Part shown: positions 7,445-19,854 of the stretch, piece by piece
Position numbering within the stretch: the stretch's first letter is position 1
Layout: each line of letters begins with the position of its first letter
NCBI RefSeq assembly: GCF_000716545.1
Contig: NZ_JNWZ01000035.1
Span: forward strand, 1-64,000
DNA: 64,000 nt
Direction: 5' to 3'
From: Kitasatospora phosalacinea
GTDB lineage: Bacteria > Actinomycetota > Actinomycetes > Streptomycetales > Streptomycetaceae
Program-made: the position numbers and the translations under genes
The notes under the pieces: model-generated
Seen by the model: only the letters and a program-made list of their open reading frames with translations
What the model was told of the DNA's origin: nothing
The model's database searches: none

Positions 7445-9235
7445 TCAGAGCCGGGCGGTCCAGCGGACCCGGGTGCCCTTGCCGTGCGGGCCGCCCTCGT
7501 GCCAGGCGTCGCCGCCCAGGGCCTCGGCGCGGCGGGTCAGGTTGCGCAGGCCGGAGCGGCGGCCGCCGTCGGGGATGCCGACGCCGTCGTCGGTGACGGT
7601 GAGCAGCACGCCGGGCGGGCCGGTGCGGCTGGGCGAGGGGGAGAGCGGGCGTCCGTCCTCGCCGAGGTGGACGGTGGCGTCCAGTTCGACGGCGACCCGG
7701 GAGGCGCGGGCGTGCCGGGCCGTGTTGGAGAGCATCTCGCGCAGCGCGGCCAGCAGCTGGCGGGAGGTCCTCTCGCCCACCAGGCTCTCCACCGGGCCGG
7801 CGAAGGTGATGGTGGGCTTGAAGCCGAGGGCCGCCGCGGCCTGGCTGCCCTCGCGCAGCACCCGGGTGCGCAGGGTGTCCGGCCGGTCGTCGGTGTCGCC
7901 GTGCTGGAGCGCGTAGATGGTGGTGCGGACCTCCTGGATGGTGGCGTCCAGCTCGTCCACGGCCTGCCCGATCCGCTCCTGCACCTCGGGGACGACGGCC
8001 CGGCGGGCGGCCGACTCCAGCATCATGCCGGTGGCGAACAGCCGCTGGATGACCAGGTCGTGCAGGTCGCGGGCGATCCGGTCGCGGTCCTGGAAGACCG
8101 CCAGGCGCTGCTGGTTGCGCTGGTACTCGGCCAGCCGCAGGGCCAGCGCGGCCTGCGAGGCGAAGGTCTGGGAGAGCTGCCGCTCGGTGTCGGTGAACGG
8201 CAGCGTGCCGGCCTCGCGCCACACGCACAGCGCGCCCAGCACCCGGCCCGCGGAGACCATCGGCACCGCCATCGCCGGGCCGAACTCCCGTGCCAGCCGG
8301 TCGAACTGGGCGTCGGACGAGGTCTCCGCGGCGGTCGCCAGGTCGTCCAGGTAGACCGCCTCGCCGGCCAGCAGCCGGGACGCGAAGCCGTCCTCCGGGA
8401 GCAGCTCGCCGGTCAGGTGGTCGGCCCGCTCGCCGGAGGCGTGCGCCACCCGCATCCGGTCCTCGCCGGCCGGCAGCAGGATCATGCCCAGCGCGCCCTC
8501 GGCCAGTTCGCGGACCTGCTCGGCGGCGACCGTCAGCGCGATCTGCGCCTCGTCGGTGGACAGCAGCGAGGTGGTGACCGCGGCCGCGCCGGTGATCCAG
8601 CGCTCGCGGCGGCGGCCCTGCGCGTACAGCCGCGAGTTCTCGATCGCCACGCCCGCCGCCGCGCCGAGCGCCAGCACCACCTGTTCGTCCTCGGGCGTGA
8701 ACGCGCCGCCGCCCTTCTTCTCGGTCAGGTACAGGTTGCCGAACACCTCGCCGCGGACCCGGATCGGCACCCCCAGGAAGGAGACCATCGGCGGGTGGTG
8801 GGCCGGGAAGCCGACCGAGCGCGGGTCGGTGGACAGGTCGGTCAGCCGCAGCGGGCGCGGGTCGTCGATCAGCGCGCCCAGGATGCCCCGGCCGGTCGGC
8901 AGGTGGCCGATCTCGGCCGCCGTCGTGTTGTCGATGCCGATGTGGATGAAGTCCGACAGGCCGCTGCCGTTCGGGTTCACCACGCCCATCGCCGCGTACT
9001 TCGCGTCCACCAGTTCGGCCGCGCCCGCCGCGATCCGCTGCAAGGTGGCGTGCGGGTCCAGGCCCGCGCCGACCGACACCACCGCCTCCAGCAGCCGCTG
9101 CATCCGGTCGGTCACCGCGGCGGCCGACTGCAGCCGTTCGGAGACCTCGGTGACCAGGGTGTCCAGCCCGAGCGAGGAGATCTCGGGGATGCGCGGCCGG
9201 CCGCCCTCGGCGGTCGGCTCCTCCGGCGTCTGCAT
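7445..9235 (-). CDS. GAF-GAF sensor histidine kinase (DosS/DevS-like)
   Basis: About 596 residues: a coiled N-terminal segment, two GAF domains (roughly 40-175 and 200-365), a HisKA_3 dimerisation helix with phospho-acceptor His in DRIARDLHDLVIQRLFATG, and a HATPase_c domain (EMLSNTARHARAS, DDGVGIP, GLRNLTRRAEALGG). The first GAF contains an HPPM..FLGVPIRVR..VFGNLYLTEK region like that of mycobacterial DosS/DosT, where a His in this area ligates heme to sense O2, NO or CO. The gene directly follows cydDC on the same strand, which fits a redox or oxygen sensor. No response regulator gene is adjacent. The ATG at 9235 was preferred; a GTG at 9289 would add 18 residues. Confidence 0.85.
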   Translation of the reverse strand: MQTPEEPTAEGGRPRIPEISSLGLDTLVTEVSERLQSAAAVTDRMQRLLEAVVSVGAGLDPHATLQRIAAGAAELVDAKYAAMGVVNPNGSGLSDFIHIGIDNTTAAEIGHLPTGRGILGALIDDPRPLRLTDLSTDPRSVGFPAHHPPMVSFLGVPIRVRGEVFGNLYLTEKKGGGAFTPEDEQVVLALGAAAGVAIENSRLYAQGRRRERWITGAAAVTTSLLSTDEAQIALTVAAEQVRELAEGALGMILLPAGEDRMRVAHASGERADHLTGELLPEDGFASRLLAGEAVYLDDLATAAETSSDAQFDRLAREFGPAMAVPMVSAGRVLGALCVWREAGTLPFTDTERQLSQTFASQAALALRLAEYQRNQQRLAVFQDRDRIARDLHDLVIQRLFATGMMLESAARRAVVPEVQERIGQAVDELDATIQEVRTTIYALQHGDTDDRPDTLRTRVLREGSQAAAALGFKPTITFAGPVESLVGERTSRQLLAALREMLSNTARHARASRVAVELDATVHLGEDGRPLSPSPSRTGPPGVLLTVTDDGVGIPDGGRRSGLRNLTRRAEALGGDAWHEGGPHGKGTRVRWTARL

Positions 9236-9293
9236 GCGACCAGTGTGCACGTCTGTCACGGTTTGCCCGGTTCCCCGGGACGGCGACACCCGA

Positions 9294-9317
9294 GCGCTCA
9301 GACCGGCACCCGTGCGC

Positions 9318-9332
<15 letters not shown>
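9294..9332. repeat. Duplicated 3' end of cydDC
   Basis: GCGCTCAGACCGGCACCCG occurs twice in tandem (9294-9312 and 9314-9332) with one base between. The second copy contains the last codons (RVPV) and stop of cydDC. The first is an extra copy just downstream carrying a second stop in another frame. Confidence 0.7.
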
Positions 9333-12797
<3,465 letters not shown>

Positions 12798-12817
12798 CTG
12801 TGCTGCTCCTGTCCGTG

Positions 12818-13822
12818 TCAGTGGTGCGCGGCGGGAATGTGCTGGACGCCGATCCGGCGGCGGAAGACCCAGTACGTCCAGCCCTGGTAGAGCAGCACGA
12901 GCGGGGTGAAGACCACCGCGACGACCGTCATCACCTTGAGCGTGTAGGGCGAGGACGAGGCGTTGGTGACGGTCAGCGACCAGTCGGGGTCGAGCGTGGA
13001 GGGCATCACGTCGGGGAACAGCGACAGGAAGAGCATGCCGACGGCGGCCGCGACGGTCAGGCCGCTGAGCGCGAACGCCCAGCCCTCGCGGGCCAGCCGG
13101 TTGGCGCCGAGCGCGCCGAGCAGGGCGAGGACGGCGACGACCAGCGCGGCCAGGCTCCAGCCGTTGCCGGAGTGCGCCTGCGTCCAGACCAGGAAGACCA
13201 GCGCGAGCACGGCGGTGGCCAGGCCGAGCGCGGTGGCCTGGGCGCGGGCCCGGACCCGGATCTCGCCGCTGGTCTTGAGCGAGGCGAACACCGCGCCGTG
13301 GAAGGTGAACAGCACCAGGGTGGTGAGCCCGCCGAGCAGCGCGTACGGGTTGAGCAGGTCCCAGAGGGTGCCGACGTAGTTCTTGTCCTGGTCGATGTCG
13401 ACGCCGCGCACGACGTTGCCGAAGGCGACGCCCCACAGGAAGGCGGGCAGCAGCGAGGTCCAGAAGATCGCCAGCTCCCAGTTGCGCTGCCAGCGCTCGC
13501 CGCTGCGCTGGTGCCGGTACTCGAAGGAGACGCCGCGGACGATCAGGCAGACCAGGATCAGCAGCAGCGGGACGAAGAAGCCGCTGAACAGGGTGGCGTA
13601 CCAGTCGGGGAAGGCGGCGAAGGTGGCGCCGCCGGCGGTGAGCAGCCACACCTCGTTGCCGTCCCAGACCGGGCCGATGGTGTTGATCAGGACGCGCCGC
13701 TCGGCGGTGTCCCGGGCCAGCAGCCGGGTGAGGACGCCGATGCCGAAGTCGAAGCCCTCCAGGAAGAAGTAGCCGGTCCACAGGACGGCGATCAGGATGA
13801 ACCAGAGGTCGTGCAGGTGCAT
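12818..13822 (-). CDS. cydB: Cytochrome bd oxidase subunit II
   Basis: This 334-residue multi-helix membrane protein opens with MHLHDLWFILIAVLWTGYFF then LEGFDFGIG, the signature of CydB. GPVWDGNEVWLLTAGGATFAAFP follows in the next loop and helix. With CydA it forms the high-affinity quinol oxidase that reduces O2 to water without pumping protons. It lies between cydA and cydDC with gaps of 11 and 20 bases, so the three are one operon. Length agrees with the family. Confidence 0.95.
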   Translation of the reverse strand: MHLHDLWFILIAVLWTGYFFLEGFDFGIGVLTRLLARDTAERRVLINTIGPVWDGNEVWLLTAGGATFAAFPDWYATLFSGFFVPLLLILVCLIVRGVSFEYRHQRSGERWQRNWELAIFWTSLLPAFLWGVAFGNVVRGVDIDQDKNYVGTLWDLLNPYALLGGLTTLVLFTFHGAVFASLKTSGEIRVRARAQATALGLATAVLALVFLVWTQAHSGNGWSLAALVVAVLALLGALGANRLAREGWAFALSGLTVAAAVGMLFLSLFPDVMPSTLDPDWSLTVTNASSSPYTLKVMTVVAVVFTPLVLLYQGWTYWVFRRRIGVQHIPAAHH

Positions 13823-13833
13823 GTGATCCGTCC

Positions 13834-15375
13834 TCAGTACGCGAAGGCGAGGGGCTGGTCGGCGTCCTCGTCGTCGGAGGGGCCGCGCAGGGTCGGGTCC
13901 TTGGCCGGCGGCTGCTCGTCGGTGTCGGGCCCGGCGGCGGCGTACTTGGCGAGCAGCCCGACCTCGATGACGGCGAGGACCGCGTACAGCGCGGTCAGCG
14001 TGGCCAGGCCGACCACCTGGGTGCCGACGGTGACGTTGGGGGAGACCGCGTCGCTGGTGCGCATCAGGCCGAACACCACCCAGGGCTGGCGGCCCATCTC
14101 GGTGAAGATCCAGCCGAAGCTGTTGGCGAGCAGCGGGAAGCCCATGGTGAGGATGCCGATCCGCCAGCTCCACCGGGTGAAGAAGACGCTCATCTCGCGC
14201 TTCCTGGTGAGCATCAGCTTCGGCGGCTCGTCCTCGGCGGTGCGGTGCTCGGGGGCGAGCCAGAACCGGCGGCGGGTGGTCCACAGGCCGATCAGCGCGG
14301 CGGCGAAGGACGTCATGCCGAAGCCGATCATCAGCCGGAATCCCCAGTAGGTGACGAAGATGTCGGGGATGTAGTCGTCCGGCTGCCCGCCGTGCTGGGC
14401 GGCCTCGGCCGCCGCGGTGTCGTTGATGCCGGGCACCGAGGAGGAGAAGTCGCTGTGGGCGAGGAAGGACAGTATCCCGGGGACCTCCAGCTCGACCGAG
14501 TTGCGGCCCTCGGAGACGTCGCCGACGGCGAACACCGAGAACGGGGCGGGCGCCTGGGTGTCCCACAGGGCCTCGGCGGCGGCCATCTTCATCGGCTGCT
14601 GCTCGAACATCACCTTGCCGAGGGTGTCGCCGCTGATCGCGACGCCGAGGCCGGCCACCGCGGCGATGGCCAGGCCGACCCGCAGCGAGGTGCGCATCGC
14701 GGCGGTCTTGCGCCGGTCGGGCTGCTTGCCCCGCTTGGCCCGCCACAGGTGGTAGCTGGCGATGCCGACCACGAAGGCGCCGCCGGTGAGGAAGGCGGCG
14801 GTGAGGGTGTGGAAGACCTGCACCAGGGCGGTGTTCTGGGTCAACACCCGGACGATGTCGGTGAGCTGGGCCTTGCCGGTGGCCGGGTCGATCCGGTAGC
14901 CGACCGGGTGCTGCATCCAGGAGTTGGCGGCCAGGATGAAGTACGCGGAGAGCGCGGTGCCGATCGCCACCAGCCAGATGCAGGCCAGGTGGAGCTTCTT
15001 CGGGAGCCGGTCCCAGCCGAAGATCCACAGGCCGATGAAGGTGGACTCGAAGAAGAAGGCGATCAGCGCCTCCATCGCCAGCGGGGCGCCGAACACGTCA
15101 CCGACGAAGCGGGAGTAGTCGGACCAGTTCATGCCGAACTGGAACTCCTGGACGATGCCGGTGACCACGCCCATGGCGATGTTGATCAGGAAGAGCCGGC
15201 CCCAGAACTTGGTGGCGTGGAAGTACTTCTCCTTGCCCGTGCGCACCCAGGCGGTCTGCAGACCGGCCACGATCGAGGCCAGGCTGATCGTGAGGGGCAC
15301 GAAGAGGAAGTGGTAGACGGTGGTGATGCCGAACTGCCATCGCGAGATGGTCTCGTGCGCGACTGCTAGGTCCAC
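13834..15375 (-). CDS. cydA: Cytochrome bd oxidase subunit I
   Basis: This 513-residue protein carries the hemes. Recognisable elements are ETISRWQFGITTVYHFLFVP with the heme-ligand His in helix I, the quinol-binding Q-loop region (short form, KMAAAEALWDTQ..), and the C-terminal MGRQPWVVFGLMRTSDAVSP stretch. It oxidises quinol and donates electrons to O2 at low oxygen. I chose the GTG at 15375, preceded by GAGAGAGGG, because it gives the normal CydA N-terminus; a GTG ten codons upstream (15405) lacks a good ribosome site. First gene of the cyd operon, probably under Rex control from the site at 15465. Confidence 0.95.
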   Translation of the reverse strand: MDLAVAHETISRWQFGITTVYHFLFVPLTISLASIVAGLQTAWVRTGKEKYFHATKFWGRLFLINIAMGVVTGIVQEFQFGMNWSDYSRFVGDVFGAPLAMEALIAFFFESTFIGLWIFGWDRLPKKLHLACIWLVAIGTALSAYFILAANSWMQHPVGYRIDPATGKAQLTDIVRVLTQNTALVQVFHTLTAAFLTGGAFVVGIASYHLWRAKRGKQPDRRKTAAMRTSLRVGLAIAAVAGLGVAISGDTLGKVMFEQQPMKMAAAEALWDTQAPAPFSVFAVGDVSEGRNSVELEVPGILSFLAHSDFSSSVPGINDTAAAEAAQHGGQPDDYIPDIFVTYWGFRLMIGFGMTSFAAALIGLWTTRRRFWLAPEHRTAEDEPPKLMLTRKREMSVFFTRWSWRIGILTMGFPLLANSFGWIFTEMGRQPWVVFGLMRTSDAVSPNVTVGTQVVGLATLTALYAVLAVIEVGLLAKYAAAGPDTDEQPPAKDPTLRGPSDDEDADQPLAFAY

Positions 15376-15464
15376 TGCGCCCTCTCTCACAGGGGGTTGT
15401 GCCACGTGCCGGACAAAGGGGAGATCCAGTACGCAAGCGTGCCGAACCGTCCCAAGCTTGTCCG

Positions 15465-15490
15465 CTTGTGAACGTGAACACGTTCACAAG
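15465..15490. promoter_or_regulatory. Rex-type redox operator upstream of cydABDC
   Basis: A perfect inverted repeat of CTTGTGAACGTG (15465-15476) and CACGTTCACAAG (15479-15490) with a 2-base centre. Inside it, CGTGAACACGTTCACA (15473-15488) matches the published Streptomyces Rex consensus TGTGAACNNNTTCACA at all but the first base. It lies about 90 bases upstream of the cydA start, where an NADH-sensing repressor would block transcription. From here to 15643 there is no convincing gene. Confidence 0.8.
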
Positions 15491-15643
15491 GAAAGTATCC
15501 ATGATGCTTATCGGTGCGGTGGCGCTGGGGTGGGTGTTCTGGAACACGTCGATGATCCGGCGCCCGGCCGGTCGCTCACAAGCGGCACCCGGGCGGCCCG
15601 GGTGTACCGAACGGCGCTTGACAGCGACCCGGGTGACGGCCCC

Positions 15644-17107
15644 TCAGCGCTGGTGCGGCAGCGAGAGCCGGAAGGCCGCGCCGTCGCCCGGCGCGGTGCG
15701 CAGGGTCAGCTCGCCGCCGTGCGCCGACACCAGGGCGCTGGCGATGGCCAGGCCCAGGCCCGATCCCCCGCTCTCGCCGGCCCGGCGGCTGCGCGAGGCG
15801 TCCGACCGGTAGAAGCGCTCGAACACCAGGGCGGCCTGCTCCTCGGTCAGGCCCGGGCCCCGGTCGGCGACCTCCAGCAGGCAGCCGCCGTCCGCCCGGC
15901 CCACGCCGATCCGCACCGCCGTACCGGGCGGGGTGTGCTTGACCGCGTTGCCCACCAGGTTGGTCACCACCTGGCGCAGCCTGGCCTCGTCGCCCAGCAC
16001 CGGGGCGGGCTGCGGGGACCCCTCGCCGCCCGGGCCGGTCAGCGCGACCGGGCGGCCCGGGTCCAGCGCGGTCAGGTCGTGCAGGGCGTCGGCGGCCAGC
16101 GTGCGCAGGTCCATCGGGGCCAGGTTGAGCGGGCGCTCCTCGTCCAGGCGGGCCAGCAGCAGCAGGTCCTCGACCAGCGCGCCGAGGCGCACCGCCTCCG
16201 ACTCGATCCGGTCCATCGCCCGGTCCACGTCCTGCAGCGCGCCCATCCGGTGCAGCTCGGCGAAGCCCCGGATGCCCGCCAGCGGGGTGCGCAGCTCGTG
16301 CGAGGCGTCCGCGACGAAGCGGCGCATCCGCCGCTCGGAGGCGGCCCGGGCGGCGAACGCCGTCTCGATGTGGGTGAGCATCCCGTTCAGCGCCGCGGAC
16401 AGCCGGCCCGCCTCGGTGCGCACCGGCAGCTCCGGCATCCGGTACGACAGGTCGCCGTCGGCGATCCGCTGGGCGCCCGCCTCCAACTGGCGCAGCGGGC
16501 GCAGCCCGGCCCGCACGGCGAGCGCGCCCAGGCCCGCGATGCCGACCAGCACGGCGGCGCCGATGCTCAGGAAGGTGGTGCGCAGGTGCGAGATGGTGGA
16601 CTGCAGCTCCGCCAGCGGCACCGCGACCTGCACGTACTTGGGCACGGCCGGGTCGCCCGCCGCGCCGCGCTGCAGCGACAGCACCAGCGAGCGCCACTCG
16701 GTGCCGCGCGGCCCGGCGGCGGTGAACGGCTCGTCCAGCCGCTCGACCAGCCCCTTGCGGTCCAGCGCGGGCAGCTGCGGGTCCGGGTCGGTCTCGTTCA
16801 GCGGCTGCCGGATCACCGACAGCACCGAACCGTCCTCGGCCAGGTAGCGCACCACGTACTCGCTGGGCAGGCCCTGGCCGGAGCGGCGGCCGACGGTCTG
16901 GGTGCTGCTGAACACCGAGCTGGTGCTCTGCTTGGACGGCGCGCGGCGCGACAGCGGCTCGGCGAAGCGGTCGAGTTGCTCGTCGGCGCGGTCCACCAAC
17001 TGCCCGCGGACGGTGCCCAGCACCAGGGTGTCGCTCACCACCAGGCCGGTGGTGACCAGCAGCAGCGCGAGCACCAGCAGGCGCACCCGCAGCGAGAAGC
17101 GGGCCAC
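15644..17107 (-). CDS. HAMP-domain sensor histidine kinase
   Basis: This 487-residue membrane kinase has helix 1 at residues 9-30, an extracytoplasmic sensor of about 145 residues, helix 2 near 180-200, HAMP (GLRPLRQLEAGAQRIADGDLSYR), HisKA with His270 in RFVADASHELRTPLAGIRGF, and HATPase_c (QVVTNLVGNAVKHTPPGTAV, DRGPGL, FERFYR, GGSGLGLAI). The GTG start lies one base after the stop of the response regulator gene, so the pair is co-transcribed and forms a cognate two-component system. The signal is unknown. The downstream exporter operon is on the same strand but upstream in transcription, so co-regulation is only a guess. Confidence 0.92.
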   Translation of the reverse strand: MARFSLRVRLLVLALLLVTTGLVVSDTLVLGTVRGQLVDRADEQLDRFAEPLSRRAPSKQSTSSVFSSTQTVGRRSGQGLPSEYVVRYLAEDGSVLSVIRQPLNETDPDPQLPALDRKGLVERLDEPFTAAGPRGTEWRSLVLSLQRGAAGDPAVPKYVQVAVPLAELQSTISHLRTTFLSIGAAVLVGIAGLGALAVRAGLRPLRQLEAGAQRIADGDLSYRMPELPVRTEAGRLSAALNGMLTHIETAFAARAASERRMRRFVADASHELRTPLAGIRGFAELHRMGALQDVDRAMDRIESEAVRLGALVEDLLLLARLDEERPLNLAPMDLRTLAADALHDLTALDPGRPVALTGPGGEGSPQPAPVLGDEARLRQVVTNLVGNAVKHTPPGTAVRIGVGRADGGCLLEVADRGPGLTEEQAALVFERFYRSDASRSRRAGESGGSGLGLAIASALVSAHGGELTLRTAPGDGAAFRLSLPHQR

Positions 17108-17108
17108 C

Positions 17109-17870
17109 TCAGCCGTTCGGCGGGCGGCGCAGCGCGTAGCCGATGCCGCGCACCGTGTGGATCAGCTTGGGGCCGTGCGCCGGGCCGGAGTCGAGCTTGC
17201 GGCGCAGGTAGGAGATGTACGACTCGACGATGGACAGGTCGCCGCCGAAGTCGTACGCCCACACGTGGTCGAGGATCTGCGCCTTGGAGACCACCCGGCC
17301 GACGTTGGCCATCAGGTAGTGCAGCAGCTTGAACTCGGTGGGCGACAGCGAGACCGGGGAGCCGCCGCGGGTGACCTCGTGCGCGGTCGGGTCCAGGGTG
17401 AGGTCGGCCACCACCAGGCGGCCGTCGTCGGCGGGGCCGCCGGCCCGGCGCAGGATCGCCCGGATCCGGGCGATCAGCTCCTCCAGGCTGAACGGCTTGG
17501 TGACGTAGTCGTCGGCGCCGACCGCCAGGCCCTGCACCTTGTCGCCGGTGCCGTCCTTGGCGGTCAGGAACAGCACCGGGACGTGCTCGGGGCTCTGCGG
17601 CCACTGGGTCTGGTCGCGCAGCCGCTGCACCACGGTGAAGCCGTCCAGGTCGGGCAGCATCACGTCCAGCACGACCAGGTCGGGGCGCTCGGCGGCGACC
17701 GCGTCCAGGGCCTCCTGGCCGGTGGCGGCGGAGGCCACCCGGAAGCCGGAGAAGCGCAGGCTGGCCGAGAGCAGCTCGCGGATGTTCGGTTCGTCGTCCA
17801 CGACCAGGAGGAAGGGCTCGCCGCCGACCTGGGTCGCCGCGGCCGGGTTCGACTGCACTGCGCCTGACAC
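17109..17870 (-). CDS. OmpR/PhoB-family response regulator
   Basis: This 253-residue regulator has a receiver domain with phospho-acceptor Asp69 (LVVLDVMLPD), acidic pair DDE near residue 25, and Lys in VTKPFSLEELIARIRA, then a C-terminal winged helix (SPTEFKLLHYLMANVGRVVS, VESYISYLRRKLD, TVRGIGYALR). It should bind DNA as a phosphorylated dimer and control genes in answer to the kinase encoded one base downstream. The start is a GTG with GGAG a few bases upstream. A long inverted repeat at 17919-17976 upstream could be its own target. Confidence 0.93.
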   Translation of the reverse strand: MSGAVQSNPAAATQVGGEPFLLVVDDEPNIRELLSASLRFSGFRVASAATGQEALDAVAAERPDLVVLDVMLPDLDGFTVVQRLRDQTQWPQSPEHVPVLFLTAKDGTGDKVQGLAVGADDYVTKPFSLEELIARIRAILRRAGGPADDGRLVVADLTLDPTAHEVTRGGSPVSLSPTEFKLLHYLMANVGRVVSKAQILDHVWAYDFGGDLSIVESYISYLRRKLDSGPAHGPKLIHTVRGIGYALRRPPNG

Positions 17871-17918
17871 GTTTGCTCCGCCTCCCGGCCGGACGAATGG
17901 GCCACCCCGGACACCACG

Positions 17919-17976
17919 GGGTCTGTCCGACGGCGCCCGCCGGGGCGCACCCGACGGAACACTGTCGGACAGACCC
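17919..17976. promoter_or_regulatory. 13-bp inverted repeat upstream of response regulator gene
   Basis: GGGTCTGTCCGAC (17919-17931) is exactly complementary to GTCGGACAGACCC (17964-17976), with 32 bases between. It lies 49 to 106 bases upstream of the regulator start, in the 148-base gap before the next gene. It may be a dimer-dimer operator for autoregulation or a large hairpin. The half-site spacing, about four helical turns centre to centre, suits looping or tandem dimers. Confidence 0.45.
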
Positions 17977-18018
17977 TAGCCCGGGCAGGCTACGCAACGG
18001 GAATGAAGATTGGATTAG

Positions 18019-18639
18019 TCATCCGGTCGTGCCCGAACCGGTACCCGCGCCGGCCCCGCTCCCGCCGCTGCCGCCGTTCCCGCCGCTGCGGCCGCCGAAG
18101 CCGCCCGGGGCGCCGCCCTCGGTGAGCTGGGTGGCGCTGTAGGAGCCGTCCCCGGCCTTGCTGCCCACCACGGTGACGGTCTGGCCGGGCTGCAGGTCGC
18201 CGACCTTGCCCTCCTTGGTGGTGGTGACCTTGGTCGAGTCACCGGTGGTGATCTTGACGGTGGTGCCGTTCGCCTCGGTCAGGTACACGGTGCTGCCGTC
18301 CACCGACTTCACGGTGCCGCGGGTGAAGCCGCCCGCCGCACCGCCGGGGGCCTGGCCGCCCCCGGCGCCGCCGGTCTGGCCGCCGTAACCGCCGTAGCCG
18401 CCGCGGGTGCCGCCGGGGAACCGCTGGCCCGAGTTCGGGGCGCCGGCCCGGTTGCCGGTGGCACCGGTGCCGTCGTCCTTCTGGTACCAGACGCCGCCCG
18501 CGAAGGAGAGCACCGCGATGACGCAGCCGGCCAGCACCAGCGTCGGCCAGGGGAGCTTGCGGCGCGGCGGCGCGGCCAGCTCGGCGGTGATGTCGCGGGC
18601 GTCCGGCGCGGTGGCCAGCAGCTCCTGGTCGTCAGACAC
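18019..18639 (-). CDS. Membrane-anchored DUF5666-like protein, Gly-rich
   Basis: This 206-residue protein has a cytoplasmic N-terminus of about 35 residues and one membrane helix (WPTLVLAGCVIAVLSFAGGVWY). The exported part is a Gly/Ala-rich spacer, a small beta domain (GTVKSVDGSTVYLTEANGTTVKITTGDSTKVTTTKEGKVGDLQPGQTVTVVGS, quoted by positions about 108-165) resembling DUF5666 or OB-like folds, and a Gly/Ser-rich tail. It starts 12 bases downstream of the permease stop and closes the exporter operon. It may be an accessory or sensor of the transporter. No catalytic motif is visible. Confidence 0.65.
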   Translation of the reverse strand: MSDDQELLATAPDARDITAELAAPPRRKLPWPTLVLAGCVIAVLSFAGGVWYQKDDGTGATGNRAGAPNSGQRFPGGTRGGYGGYGGQTGGAGGGQAPGGAAGGFTRGTVKSVDGSTVYLTEANGTTVKITTGDSTKVTTTKEGKVGDLQPGQTVTVVGSKAGDGSYSATQLTEGGAPGGFGGRSGGNGGSGGSGAGAGTGSGTTG

Positions 18640-18651
18640 GGGGGTCTCCTT

Positions 18652-19854
18652 CTACTCGTGCCGGAGGGCGTCGATCGGGCGCAGCGAGGCGGCCCGGTTG
18701 GCGGGGTAGCTGCCGAAGAACAGTCCGATGGCGACGGCGATGCCGAACGCGCCGAGCACCGACTCGGGGATCACCACCGGCTCGATGCCGACCACCGAGA
18801 AGTGCGAGCCGACGACGCCCGCGAGCACGCCCAGGCCGGCGCCGATCACCGACAGCAGGGTGGACTCGGCGAGGAACTGGCCGAGGATGACCGCGCGGGG
18901 CGCGCCGAGCGCCTTGCGGATGCCGATCTCCTTGGTCCGCTCGGTGACGGTCACCAGCATGATGTTGGTGATGCCGATGCCGCCGACCAGCAGCGAGATC
19001 GCGGCGACCGCGCCGAGCAGGACGGTGAAGGTCTTGGTGGTGGACTCGCGGGCGCTCAGCAGCGAGGTCTGGTTGCTGATCCGGAAGTCGGCCTTGGCGG
19101 CGTCCTTGACGGCGTGGGTGCCCATCAGGATCCGGGTGATGTCGGACTGCGCCTCGGTGGTGGCGTCGGCCGAGGACGCCTGCACCAGGATCTGGTTGAC
19201 CGAGCCGAAGCCGGTGAAGGCGTTCTGCACGGTCGGCAGCGGGGCGATCACCACGTCGTCGGGGTCGTTGAAGCCGGTGGAGCCCTTGGTCCGCAGCACG
19301 CCGACCACGGTGAACGGGGTGCCGCCGATGGTGATCTTCTTGCCGACCGGGTCCTCGGCGGCGAACAGCTCCCTGGCGGTGGTCGAGCCGAGCACCGCGA
19401 CCTTGCGGGAGTTCAGCACGTCGTCGGCGGAGAAGTAGTCGCCCCGGTCGACCTTCAGGTTGGAGGTCTCGAAGTAGGCGGGGTAGGTGCCGACGATCTG
19501 CCCGGGCTGGTACGAGACGTTCCCGTACAGCGCGGTGCCGCTGGTGGTGACCACCGGGGCGACCGACTTGATGGACGGGGCGTCGGTGGCCGAGGCGAGC
19601 GCCTTGGCGTCCTCCACGGTGAGCTTCTTGGCCGCGGTCGCCGAGCCGCGCGAGGCGGCGGAGGAGACGGTCAGCGAGTTGGTGCCGAGCGAGGTGATCG
19701 ACTCCTTGACCGCCACCGAGGAGCCGTTGCCGACCGCGAGCAGCAGGATCACCGAGGCCACGCCGATCAGCACGCCGAGCATGGTCAGCGCGGAGCGGAC
19801 CTTGTTGGCGGCCAGGCCGGCCACCGCGAAGCGGAGCATCTGCCAGGCGATCAC
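18652..19854 (-). CDS. MacB/FtsX-type ABC transporter permease
   Basis: This 400-residue permease has the MacB layout: helix 1 near residues 13-38 (KVRSALTMLGVLIGVASVILLLAVGNG), a large extracytoplasmic MacB_PCD domain (about 45-260), then three helices with the FtsX motif (GGIGITNIMLVTVTERTKEIGIRKALGA). Such permeases drive mechanotransmission of substrates across the envelope rather than classical membrane transport. Its GTG start overlaps the ATPase stop in GTGA. With the ATPase and the adaptor upstream it forms a tripartite-style exporter; in a monoderm the adaptor probably works at the outer face of the membrane. The substrate is unknown. Confidence 0.92.
   Translation of the reverse strand: MIAWQMLRFAVAGLAANKVRSALTMLGVLIGVASVILLLAVGNGSSVAVKESITSLGTNSLTVSSAASRGSATAAKKLTVEDAKALASATDAPSIKSVAPVVTTSGTALYGNVSYQPGQIVGTYPAYFETSNLKVDRGDYFSADDVLNSRKVAVLGSTTARELFAAEDPVGKKITIGGTPFTVVGVLRTKGSTGFNDPDDVVIAPLPTVQNAFTGFGSVNQILVQASSADATTEAQSDITRILMGTHAVKDAAKADFRISNQTSLLSARESTTKTFTVLLGAVAAISLLVGGIGITNIMLVTVTERTKEIGIRKALGAPRAVILGQFLAESTLLSVIGAGLGVLAGVVGSHFSVVGIEPVVIPESVLGAFGIAVAIGLFFGSYPANRAASLRPIDALRHE

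Noticed and set aside
12800..15369. Long plus-strand frames opposite cydB and cydA
   Set aside because: Gln/Gly/Arg-rich shadow translations of strongly conserved membrane-protein genes on the other strand.
15501..15812. Possible small cydX-like gene starting MMLIGAVALGWVFW
   Set aside because: It has a hydrophobic start but continues into the antisense of the kinase gene and lies on the opposite strand from cydABDC. No support as a CydX.
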